From Lamellibrachia satsuma (Eukaryota > Annelida > Polychaeta > Sabellida > Siboglinidae): a DNA stretch of 64,000 nt. Location of the stretch: positions 8,176,001 to 8,240,000 of the forward strand of contig BSQZ01000011.1 of assembly GCA_033239005.1 (NCBI GenBank). The letters are read 5' to 3'. The position numbers were made by a program, and so were the translations under genes. Below the pieces are notes generated by a model. That model saw only the letters and a list, made by a program, of their open reading frames with translations. It had not been told where the DNA came from and ran no database searches. This document shows positions 15,389 to 23,915 of the stretch, one piece after another; within the stretch, counting starts at the first letter, position 1; the number at the start of each line of letters is the position of its first letter.

Positions 15389-15667
15389 ATTGACAAGTTG
15401 ACTTCCGCTCTCGCGAGACAACTGTATGAGTGCATATGACCCGCACTCTGGTGCACCAATTCGGTTGGCGGTTTAATCCGGCTTAACTCGGTGTATGTGA
15501 ACAGAGCCGAATTAGTTGATCCGCATCGCAATTCGGCTGAAAATTAGATGTGAACACGGCCTAAGATCTCGTAGGAAAAAAAAATCAGTATTTATTAGTA
15601 TTACCTTCAGATAAAATTAACTTACAATGTACCTAACAAAACTAACAACATAACTCACTTGCTAAAA

Positions 15668-16450
15668 ACATTTTGGGAAAGGTAAATGCCTACATACAGG
15701 ACAAAGGAACTTGAATGTAAACTATAAAATGGGAGCTATTGTTCTGGGTACTACTGTAAAAGAAAGGGACTTTGGAGTTACAATAAGTGCTGATATGAAA
15801 GTTTCAGAGCAGTGTGGTATTGCAGCTCCAAAGGGTAATCAAATTTTTGGGTTGATTAGGAGAAACATAACATACAAGGAAAAAAGCTAATTATATATCT
15901 GTATAAATCAATAGTTAGACCTCATTTATAATACTGTATACAAGCGTGGAGACCATATCGTCAGAAGGATATAGATACGCTTGAACGCATAGAGAGGAGA
16001 GCAGCTAAAAGGATTCCTGAACTGAAAGATTTTAGTTATGAAGAACGCCTGAAAGAATGTGGTTTAACAACTCTAGAGACAAGGAGGTTAAGAGGAGATC
16101 AGATTGAAGTTTTTAAGATATTGAATGGGTATAAAACTGAAAAATTTTGTTTTCACTCAAGAAATATAATAGAACTAGAGGACATGAGGTGACATTAGTA
16201 AAGGATCAGTGTGGATTGGGTATCAGGAAGTACACGTTCTCCCAGAGGACAATAAATTAATGGAACAAATTGTCTATGGATTGCATAACTGCTAGCAGCG
16301 TGAATATGTTTAAAAATAAGGTAGCCACATAGGGAGGGCGGGTTACACGTAGATGAACACTGTTGGACTCTCGATAAGCCAATTCTTTCCATGTCCACTT
16401 GCCATCTGGGCCTTTGGCTTGGATGGCAAATCTTGTTAAATCTTGTTAAA
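15668..16450 (+). mobile_element. CR1-like LINE, 5'-truncated copy
   Basis: Covers the C-terminal part of the reverse-transcriptase ORF and the 3' UTR of the family. Recognisable phrases are GTTTCAGAGCAGTGTGG (VSEQCG), GACCATATCGTCAGAAGGAT and GAGGAGATCAGATTGAAG, and it ends in the family's tail repeats TCTTGTTAAATCTTGTTAAA. Several frameshifts and stops are present. It lies head-to-tail with LINE A, about 600 bp upstream of it. Confidence 0.9.
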
Positions 16451-17049
16451 TAGTGAATTGTCAGAAAAGGTGGAATATTGATTAGAATAAGTATCACTAT
16501 TACACATACTATACACAAACGTGTTATAGACATAATATTATATTAAGAAACCGTTTTTGTAAACATTTATTCAGAGACAGTTTGAAGTAGCTGTTCCCGG
16601 ACTCAAATTCAGCGTGTGATAAAGGTTTTTTTTCAATGCGTGAATTAAGTCCATAGTTTACAGTCATACAAACTCCTTATATAAGTTGAGTAAATAGAAA
16701 ATAATTACACTAACTATTGACATATATTAAGAAACAGCTTTCGACATAGTTGTAGTAAACGTTTTCGGATAAAAAGAACTAACTGCAAGATATTAGCGTA
16801 AGTTTGTATACACAGAGTCTTGTTTTGCTTACACAATATTCTGCGTATTCGCTAGGTGGCAGGCCTTTTTGGGCTCATGCGAGCTTAGTAGATAGCACAC
16901 AGTTACCAAGTATATTACTGTCAACATTAAATTAAAATCTCAATAATCCAGCCAAAAGTGTTCTTTTGAACACAGAAAACAACCATATTCAGGGTTAACG
17001 TAGCAAGGTGAAAATATTATAACAACATTAATCTAACATAATCTAACTA
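16451..17049. other. No gene seen
   Basis: AT-rich spacer between two LINE copies. No motif recognised. Confidence 0.5.
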
Positions 17050-17689
17050 AATCTAAATTGTGTGATGGGGCCGTGCAAACGCGAGGTAAAGGCCACCAGG
17101 CATTTAGTATGCGAGAGTTGTAGCAACTGATTAGACTTCGTCCGTGTGTAAGAAGTCGTGGGCTGATGTTCAGCCAGATAGTCTTAATTTTGAGAATAGG
17201 GGATGTGCGAAGATAAAGGGACTAGAAGTGATGATGATACGGTTGGGGCACCTCGTTTTGGCATCGGTGGGACGGGAAGAGGTGGGTTGTGCAGTGGTTC
17301 TGGTGGGGGACAGTGGATGATAAAGTGGGGGGAGGCGATGAGATATATGCTAGGGAGAGCTCACCTCAGCCTGGGAAGAGGCTGACAGGAGGCAAGGTGA
17401 TAGGACGGAAGGAGACGAGAGGAAATGCGGCGTGACGGGAAGAGACGGGTGCGAAAGAGACGGGAGGACAGGCGATGGAAGGGAAGGCGACGGGAGCGAA
17501 AGGAACGAATGCATCAGGAGTGAAGGCGACAGGAGCGTAAGATAGCCACGAGACGGGAGGGAAAGGTGTCATGTTAATGGGCGAGAAGGAGATGGACAAC
17601 ATGCTGCCAGGTGAAAAAATTGCAGGACAGAACGGCAGGGATCCGACGCAAAAGCTATTCTGAGGTAGTGGTAGAGGGGGAAGGAGAGC

Positions 17690-18205
17690 GAGGGTGTTTG
17701 TGGGGGACTCGATAGTTAGGAAGATTGACAGAGCGCTAAACAATGAGAAAGTCGTAGTGGTTAGCTTTCCAGGGTCAAAAATAGAGGCTATTACAGAGAG
17801 GGTGAACAAAAATCATAGGTATTTTAGCATACATAGGGACTAATAACTCAGAGAAGGGGGGTACCAACTGCCATAATTAGGAAATACACGCAATTAGTCA
17901 GAACACTTAAGCAGACACTTAAGCAAGCAAATAATTATGTCAGGGATTTTACCAGAAATGGGAAATAGGGGTCATGGTTATTAACATTGCTAGAGGATGG
18001 CAATTAACACCCTAGTTCAGCAGAAGAGAAGAAGTAGCTGGATTTTGTGGATTTGTGGGGATGTTTTGGGAGGGCTGGTATGTTCATGGGATAGGCTTTA
18101 TCTTAGTGGAAAGGGTGCAGCAGTGTTTGTGGATGAACACTCAACAGCAGTCGACAGTGGCATGGGAATAGTAAAAAATAGTTTTGGTAACAAACACTGT
18201 TTAAA
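17690..18205 (+). pseudogene. LINE A ORF1 esterase-like domain
   Basis: Encodes the SGNH/GDSL-hydrolase-like domain found in ORF1 proteins of several CR1/L2-group LINEs. VFVGDSIVRKIDRALN carries the GDS nucleophile block, and SFPGSKIEAITERV follows. The later blocks (an LSGKGAAVFVDE region corresponding to the DxxH end) fall in other frames at 18105-18150, so the ORF is broken by frameshifts and stops. Upstream bases 17390-17640 correspond to the Arg/Gly/Lys-rich repeated linker seen intact in LINE B. Confidence 0.75.
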
Positions 18206-18330
18206 CTAGAAGCGCAGTAGGTTAACTCAGAGGTGCTTCAAACAGGACAAGAGGCCACAAAAACCAGTAATAAAATGTCGGAAATTTTTTTTAAGCTGGT
18301 TATAAGTGCGTATGTTTAAATGCAACGAGC

Positions 18331-18534
18331 ATGACAAATAACAAAAACGAATTAAACATCACGGTAGAAGATATTGACCTTCACATGATTGGTATAACCG
18401 AATCATGGGCCAACAAAGACAAAGCAGACGCTGGATGCGCAATGTTTGGGAAGAAGGGGGGAGTTATTTTATATATTAAAGTATCTATTCAGGCTTACGA
18501 AATAAAATTAGAAAGGGAAGCAGATTGCGATGAA
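18331..18534 (+). pseudogene. LINE A endonuclease, N-terminal part
   Basis: Start of the apurinic-type endonuclease domain of ORF2: NKNELNITVEDIDLHMIGIT, then ESWANKDKADA and KEGVILYIK-like residues, matching LINE B residues at 40500-40720. A block encoding part of LGLTGYVML in LINE B is deleted here. The frame runs into the Polinton terminus at 18535. The domain resumes at 33683 after the insertion and again at 38354. Confidence 0.8.
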
Positions 18535-18760
18535 AGTAGTTGATGAATGCTTCTGACCAAGCAATATCGGAGACCATATGCACAAATCGCTTCCGTTTCA
18601 GGTTGCGCACAGCCTTCTGGGTAGCGTAAGCGCCCCTGGCGCCCCCTATAGTCGTGACGACTATAGCGAACCGTAGTTCTGACCCTAACCCCGTGTCGAC
18701 GGTGAACCCTGACCCTGAGAAACGCGCGTGCTAACAGGGTCGTGAATGACGGATATCAAA
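18535..18760 (+). repeat. Polinton left terminal inverted repeat
   Basis: Matches the reverse complement of 33450-33676. Shared blocks are CAAGCAATATCGGAGACCAT, GGTTGCGCACAGCCTTCTGG, CGAACCGTAGTTCTGACCC and GCTAACAGGGTCGTGAAT. Similarity fades after about 18760. Inside lies a short palindromic patch CTATAGTCGTGACGACTATAG. Confidence 0.95.
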
Positions 18761-19185
18761 CCCTAACTCGCCCCTAACGCTAGTGAAAATTTACTATGTG
18801 TAATGTGTACACACGCAGAGAGAAGGAGAGAAAAGAAGCACAGTTACAATGGGAAATATATATAGAATTTAAAACTTTAGAATTATATATATATTTTAAA
18901 ACATTAGAAATATATATATATATAGTGTAAAACAATTATATAGGTATACATATATGTATAGAATTAAAAACATTAGGAATTATATTTGAAAACAGTAGAA
19001 GTACATAGAGATATATTGTAATATAGCGTAGTTATAATAAATGTTCAGTGGGTGGATGCATCAAAGTGAGGCAAGAGACAGCGCCTACATGAGGGAACAT
19101 TCAGTGACAAGGGGGGCAGTGCCCGACGACGTCTAGCCAGTAATGTAGACGTGTGGTCAGAGGCTTCGTTTAACGGTCGGGAGCC
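18761..19185. other. Polinton left AT-rich spacer, no gene
   Basis: Contains AT-rich imperfect repeats (AATTATATATATATTTTAAAAC-like, recurring about every 60 bp at 18855-19000). No integrase or other coding sequence is visible on either strand. Confidence 0.65.
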
Positions 19186-19976
19186 TCACAACTGGGCCAT
19201 GACACCCAACCACAGCCGTCTGTGATCCAGGAAGACTGCGCGTTCGTCGCACTCCTCATCAGAGGATTCTGGTTGGGTGTTGTTATCATCGTCGTCGTCG
19301 TCGACCGGACGGTAGGCAGTGGTGTCATTGATCTCTGCGACGACGCGCCACCACATGCGATTGTGTGTGAGGAAGTCGCGAGTAGTGTCAAACGTGACAA
19401 GATCAGATACATAAATATCATCAACATCATCAGCATCACCATCATCATCATCATTAGTAACGGAATCGGTGACGATGATCCGTCTGTCGTCTGTTCCTGG
19501 CGATGAATACTGCAATGAAACGACAAACCAGAGTGAGATGCATAGTGTATAATTCTAGTAGGAAACGTAAGAACAGGCGTAACCTAGCAACGAGAGAGAT
19601 GGAATGCGAAACCAACCGACTGGTAGTTTTGATCGCTAGAGCCGCAGCGGCCGGCTAGGCAAGCCGCCACATATGGAATTCGTACCCGACTAACAGTGAA
19701 GTCGGGTGAGCAGTTTGTATGGGTAGCGCTCAGTGAGACATGTACACGGAAACGGTAGAACAGTATATAAAGTGAACATTCATTCAAACAACTTTACGTA
19801 CTCTATGTAGCGCTATGTAAAGTATGATAGATACTCACGAACGATCCAACAGCAGTAACCAAACCCACCGTGTCTGCAGGCATCATTATCGGTGTAGAAG
19901 GGAGTACTGTGCGATGATCGACAATGGCGGTAGGTGTGATGACGACACGGCGCGTCTCAGCACTCTTATATACCAT
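19186..19976 (-). CDS. Spliced acidic protein, unknown function
   Basis: Two-exon gene on the minus strand, opposite to the other Polinton genes. Exon 1 reaches donor TTC|GTGAGTAT at 19839/19838. Exon 2 (19509-19186) follows acceptor TTTCATTGCAG. Both sides are phase 0, so the frame continues. The first ATG in exon 1 is at 19976; the open frame extends to about 20063 without another ATG, so an upstream exon is possible. From that ATG the product is about 153 residues. It has a SUMO-interaction-like patch RRIIVTDSVTNDDDD, further acidic runs (VDDDDDDNN), and a C-terminal part rich in Trp and Arg (HNRMWWRVVAEIND). I do not recognise the family. The consensus splice sites and acidic composition argue that it is real. 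Confidence 0.55.
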
Positions 19977-20018
19977 GATAGAAATAGACGACAACTGACG
20001 TAAGCCTCGTAGAACAGT

Positions 20019-20126
20019 GGTCAGACGTAACGCGAGACGATCGTATGATCGAACAGAGTACAACGCAATGCGTCACGAGGCATCCGGCTGAAAATAGAGG
20101 CATCACGCGCGCGAGCAACGGTCGAG
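20019..20126 (+). promoter_or_regulatory. 108-bp repeat, copy 1 (candidate control element)
   Basis: Nearly identical to 20753-20860: same length, no gaps, about six substitutions. It contains the palindromic core ACGATCGTATGATCG and the block GCATCACGCGCGCGAGCAAC. It ends about 170 bp before the NADAR coding region, as copy 2 ends 114 bp before the RPA-like gene. It also overlaps the 5' part of the minus-strand gene. Regulatory function is inferred only from position. Confidence 0.6.
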
Positions 20127-20272
20127 TCGTAAAACTGATAAGCGTGTCAGAGAACTGTCAGCTAACCGACGCAGTACATCCATCACTTAGAAGAAAGTGG
20201 GGTCTATGCATTGAAAGATAGTTACACAACGTCGTGTATTTAATACGATGCATGTATACGTTAACATCATAA

Positions 20273-20886
20273 AGTCAGCATCCTATAAACTTCAGAGGTG
20301 GCAACAGTTACTTGTCCAATTTCTACGTGTGCAGGATACATGTGTGGAATAAATATTTTAACACTGTGGAAAGCGCGTATCAGTGGCAAAAATGTATGCA
20401 TCATGACGATTTGGAGACAGCAGAAAAGATGCTAGCCAAACGTACTGGTCTACAGGCTAAATACCTGAGCAAGAGAATCCGAGAGAAGGTGAATTTACGC
20501 AAGGAATGGAAAAATGTTAAAGATATTCTGTAATGTATGTGTTAGTTGCCGTTAAATTTCGCGACGCAACACTACGTAAGTGGCTGTTAACCACGCAGCA
20601 ATCTGAATTGAAGGAATGTGTAAAGAGTTGTGAAGGGTATTGGAGTGCACTGAGCTACAGTGGTCAGCCAGGTCAGAACATGCTTGGACAGATACTTATG
20701 CAAGTACGGTATTTCATTAGAATGCATCAGAATCCCCCCACAGTGAACCGGTGGCCAGACGTAACGCGAGACGATCGTATGATCGAACAGAGTACAATGC
20801 AGTGCGTCACCAGGCACCCGGCTGACAATAGAGGCATCACGCGCGCGAGCAACGGTCGAGATAAGAACGTGCACCAACATGAGTAG
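20273..20886 (+). pseudogene. NADAR-domain protein (N-glycosidase/ADP-ribosyl hydrolase family)
   Basis: Belongs to the NADAR (YbiA-like, DUF1768) family. Characterised members hydrolyse N-glycosidic bonds in riboflavin intermediates or remove ADP-ribose from DNA guanine. Blocks in order are NFRGGNSYLSNFYVCRI, YFNTVESAYQWQKC (conserved Glu in a T-x-E-x-x-Y-Q-x-Q-K context), EWKNVKDIL, VAVKFRDATLRKWLL, CEGYWSAL and GQNMLGQILMQVR. These cover nearly the full domain of about 150 residues. The frame changes at 20531-20533, where TAA overlaps an ATG, so this copy needs one frameshift. The frame is open from 20273 but has no ATG; an acceptor-like AAACTTCAG at 20294 suggests an upstream exon. The C-terminal tail reads through the 108-bp repeat. 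It is an unusual Polinton cargo. Confidence 0.85.
20753..20860 (+). promoter_or_regulatory. 108-bp repeat, copy 2 (candidate control element)
   Basis: Second copy of 20019-20126. A TATA-like TTTATAAG lies at 20893-20900, followed by the RPA-like ATG at 20974. This copy also encodes the last residues of the NADAR frame. Confidence 0.6.
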
Positions 20887-20973
20887 GAGGCCTTTATAAG
20901 CTGAGCGCACAGTTAATGGGCAACGCAACCGCTCTCCGATCGCACAGAAGAAATCTCGTCAGAATAAACAACT

Positions 20974-21729
20974 ATGGCCACACAGCTATTCACCAGTAAG
21001 ACACAGCCTATGAATCTGACACGGCTGCAAACCGAAGTAAGTAATGGAACCTATACATTTACACGTCCGTTAACCATCGTACAATGTGCCGTACAAGATA
21101 AATACATCGTGTACGCGTCGTGTCAGCACTGTTGCAAAGGTGTGATTCCGAAAAATAATGGCTATGTTTGTCCTATTCATCGATGGCAACGGGTTCCCGT
21201 GTACAGGTTCGCCCTGCGGGTCCTTCTAGCTGAATGGATCGGGTCAGAGTGTTGGTCAACTTTGTTTGATGAAAAGGCAGTAGAGATTTTAGGATTAACT
21301 GCCATTGCGTACGTTAGCATGTCGTCAGACGAAGAGCGGTATGCCGCATTGTCGATGCTGCGGGGGGACCGTGTCATGGTGACCATTAAGAAACGCATAA
21401 CGACCACGTATACCAATTACACCGTGTCAGAACTGGAAGTAGTAGCCGTGTAATTCTGTTGACAGGATTACGCTTCTACTTGCAGTGACGTCACGGCTTC
21501 CAGTGCCGTCACGCCTGGTGCTAGTAACGAGGGGACAAAGACCAGTAGCAAAGAGAAGTTATCGGAATGGTTACGTAGTAATAGTACTGAAATACTATTT
21601 TCCTCCTCTGTAGCTAGTTGTTCACCACCTTCACTCATTGTAATAACAGATAACGAGGCGGAGGAGAGTACGTCACAGTCCGCTGTTATATCGATAAGTA
21701 GCGACGACAGCGCCGATATGGAGGCGACG
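20974..21729 (+). CDS. RPA1-C-like zinc-ribbon OB-fold protein
   Basis: Probable single-stranded DNA-binding protein. The first 159 codons (20974-21453) resemble the C-terminal DNA-binding domain of replication protein A large subunit. A zinc ribbon CQHCCKGVIPKNNGYVCPIH sits inside an OB fold, followed by YRFALRVLLAEWIGSE and FDEKAVEILGLTAIAYV. The frame meets TAA (21451-21453) and then TGA, but stays open in the same frame from 21486 to 21829. Removing 21450-21485 (GTAATTCTG...TACTTGCAG, 36 bp) as a tiny intron would join them in frame. The added tail is Ser-rich and has two SUMO-interaction-like motifs, SLIVITDNEAEES and SAVISISSDDSAD. A strong donor ACG|GTGAGT lies at 21729/21730. A tail separated by chance stops is the alternative. 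In a Polinton it would support genome replication. Confidence 0.75.
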
Positions 21730-21802
21730 GTGAGTGGTTTAGATAGGATACGTAATCAGTCTGAAGCCATGACGAACGAACAGAACTTCTATCTAGCGCT
21801 AG

Positions 21803-22042
21803 ATGTCGCCTGTCCGGAATGCATCTGCTGAGGTGTTTCGTATATTGAATTTAACGGACGAAGACGAGTGTTACGTGCAATCATCTGGGTTGGTCCTGCA
21901 CACCTTGCGTTGCTTAGTGATATATATCACCGCAAGGTGTGGGGATATGCAGTGGCGGTTCGATGTGAAGGATATGGTTAGAAAGAGTCTAGCCAGACAA
22001 TATACAAATATGCATGACGATACTGACAATCATATGAACTAG
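21803..22042 (+). CDS. Small ORF, unknown, possibly intronic
   Basis: Eighty-codon ATG-started frame, MSPVRNASAEVFRILNLTDE and onward to NHMN. It overlaps the last codons of the preceding frame and lies wholly inside the intron proposed for the RPA-like transcript (21730-22058). Composition is protein-like (balanced, with Cys and charged residues), but no family is recognised. It could be an alternative terminal exon, a separate small gene, or chance. Confidence 0.3.
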   Translation: MSPVRNASAEVFRILNLTDEDECYVQSSGLVLHTLRCLVIYITARCGDMQWRFDVKDMVRKSLARQYTNMHDDTDNHMN

Positions 22043-22058
22043 TCTTTCTGTTCAATAG

Positions 22059-22688
22059 ATCAGTGATGGCCTGCGACAAAAACGCCGTGCGTATGAGGCA
22101 CACAAACGACACGCGTCAGAGATGGAGGGTGGCGACATCAGACGGGTGGTGATGAAGAAACACAGAGGCAGTCCTTCATCACCACCACCATCTCAGTGGT
22201 CGACACCAGCACGCTCATCATCATCATCATCCGACTACGAACCGCCACCATCAGCATTGCCAATATCACCACCATTCGCTTGGGAGAGGGAATATGATGA
22301 TGAGTCGGTACCACCACCATCATCACCAACAAGTTCGGAGATGGTGTTCGAGTTCTGTCCCGCATCACCGCCCCTCACACAGATGACGGAGCGCGAGGAC
22401 ACCTCACCACCACCCACACTCATCGTCATTCCAGCTCACAGCGACATCGCATTCTACAAACCCGATCGCCCCTCACACATGGACCCAGACGAGATGGAGC
22501 CGGAGGTGTGTGATATCATAATAGAAGAGGGTGTAGCGAATCGCATTGCATACACCTGTCGTCGATCCCAACTAACACTCGATGAAGTACTGACCAACAC
22601 CTGCCAAGACATTACGTCGACGATGATGTCACCGGAATGGCAAGACGAAATCAAAAAGCAAATCCTCGAAACCAATCCGGGCCTGTAG
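22059..22688 (+). CDS. Proline/serine-rich Polinton protein, probable downstream exon
   Basis: Open from acceptor TTCTTTCTGTTCAATAG (22058) to TAG at 22686-22688. The first ATG is at 22122, giving 188 residues; starting at the acceptor adds 21 residues (ISDGLRQKRRAYEAHK...). Joining to donor 21729 is phase 0, so it may be the C-terminal exon of the RPA-like gene. The N-terminal half is low-complexity Pro/Ser (SSPPPSQW, DYEPPPSALPISPP). Hydrophobic-acidic patches PTLIVIPAHSD and VCDIIIEEGVAN resemble SUMO-interaction motifs. The C-terminal third (RRSQLTLDEVLTNTCQDI ... PEWQDEIKKQILETN) looks folded and helical. Function unknown. Confidence 0.5.
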   Translation: MSDGLRQKRRAYEAHKRHASEMEGGDIRRVVMKKHRGSPSSPPPSQWSTPARSSSSSSDYEPPPSALPISPPFAWEREYDDESVPPPSSPTSSEMVFEFCPASPPLTQMTEREDTSPPPTLIVIPAHSDIAFYKPDRPSHMDPDEMEPEVCDIIIEEGVANRIAYTCRRSQLTLDEVLTNTCQDITSTMMSPEWQDEIKKQILETNPGL

Positions 22689-22689
22689 A

Positions 22690-22925
22690 CAGTAGTAGTA
22701 GTAGAGCGTGTCGCCAAACATTAGAAGTAGTATTATTATATGCAATGTAGTTTAACATTAGTATTATTATTATTATAACCGTTGTAGAAGAACAGTAGTA
22801 TTAATATAAACACTGTAGATGAACAATAGTCGTAGTAGTATTAATAGGGTAACCACTGTAGTTGAACATTATTATTATTATTATTATTATTAGAAACACT
22901 GTAGGTGAACAGTAGTATTATTTCT
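22690..22925. repeat. Imperfect ~55-bp AT-rich tandem repeat
   Basis: About four degenerate copies of a unit resembling AACACTGTAGATGAACA followed by TAGTATTATTATT. It may be part of an intron or 3' UTR. It lies between the Pro/Ser-rich exon and the candidate exon at 22935. Confidence 0.75.
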
Positions 22926-22934
22926 TTTATACAG

Positions 22935-23042
22935 GAGGAAGGGTATGATGAGGCGCCCATGTTACCGACAGAAGTCCGTGTGCGCGCATGTCGAGACTTA
23001 GTTGCGACAATAATAGATTATATGACGTCGTCACAAGACTAG
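22935..23042 (+). other. Candidate alternative terminal exon
   Basis: A 36-codon frame starts right after a good acceptor, TTTCTTTTATACAG, and ends with TAG (EEGYDEAPMLPTEVRVRACR ... TSSQD). It has no ATG at its start. Its phase 0 entry fits the donor at 21729, so it could be spliced to the RPA-like tail instead of 22059. Transcript evidence would be needed to choose. Confidence 0.35.
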
Positions 23043-23212
23043 TACTATTAACAACCATCGTTGCAACGCATATTCATATTGCACTGTAGTATATAACTGT
23101 ACGTGTATGGTAGTAGATCGTCACTATTTATATAACCCTGTAGTAACCTAGAAGAATTGTACGGTATTTAGTCTCTTTCGTGTTGTGGGTTGTGGTGTAG
23201 CTGTGGTATGGT

Positions 23213-23247
23213 ATATATATATATATATATATATATAGAATCACCTC

Positions 23248-23290
<43 letters not shown>

Positions 23291-23482
23291 CGACTTAAAT
23301 AGTACATCATCATCATCATTTACGTAACCTCTGTCGCGGTGTAACAGCCCACAATTTAACCATAATATTAGCCACTGGCGTGTCGATAACCGGTCGTAAG
23401 CTAGTGGTCACTGTCGAGGACGTAAACATCCCACAAGCCATCATGTCGTCATCGTAATTATATAAGTCTATCCGTGTATATG

Positions 23483-23546
<64 letters not shown>

Positions 23547-23582
23547 CATACCGCACTATAGTTAATAAACAGTCTATCCATG

Positions 23583-23648
<66 letters not shown>
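23213..23648. repeat. Cluster of four (TA)n arrays in the Polinton
   Basis: TA runs at about 23213-23237, 23251-23284, 23482-23546 and 23589-23648. The last two are flanked by related sequence (ACATACCGCACTATAGTTAATAAACA; ATATACCGAATTATATTTAATAAACA), showing a local duplication. No gene is supported here. A minus-strand frame at 23316-23470 (PVIDTPVANIMVKLW) is only a weak candidate. Confidence 0.9.
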
Positions 23649-23653
<5 letters not shown>

Positions 23654-23887
23654 CCGAATTATATTTAATAAACAAGTCATTAAATGATTGGTACGTGTTG
23701 TGAGTGGTGTTCCCCTCCCCCCACATAGTTGAAAGAGAACCCATAGCCATTGATAGTGGACATAGTAGCCAGTACCATATGAACATACACCATATCCCAG
23801 CACACACGCACGCACGCACGTACACCCATTATCGTCTGACAATACACCTTATCAAAACTTCAGCCGCCACCCCCACCACCACACGCG

Positions 23888-23895
23888 CTATATAG
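23888..23895 (+). promoter_or_regulatory. TATA-like box before PolB
   Basis: CTATATAG about 21-28 bp upstream of the PolB ATG at 23916. Position implies a very short leader or a downstream start, so the assignment is tentative. Confidence 0.4.
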
Positions 23896-23915
23896 ACGTA
23901 CTGAGGGGCCGCTTT

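Larger units (their letters stand above)
9860..15561. mobile_element. PIF/Harbinger DNA transposon, decayed
   Basis: A 5,702-bp element with terminal inverted repeats starting GGCCGTGTTCACA on the left and ending GTGAACACGGCC on the right. It is flanked by the 3-bp target duplication TAA (9857-9859 and 15562-15564), as expected for PIF/Harbinger (TWA targets). It carries the two genes typical of the superfamily in convergent orientation: a SANT/Myb-like DNA-binding protein on plus and a DDE transposase on minus. Sub-terminal regions are rich in short inverted motifs around CCGAATTC/GCGGAT. Frameshifts, a stop codon and an Asp-to-His change show that this copy is not autonomous. Confidence 0.93.

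Noticed and set aside
22138..22368. Minus-strand Met/Val-rich frames opposite the Pro/Ser-rich exon
   Set aside because: Low-complexity shadows of the coding strand.
22059..22688. Integrase or transposase identity for the Pro/Ser-rich protein
   Set aside because: No HHCC finger, DDE spacing or other catalytic motif is visible.
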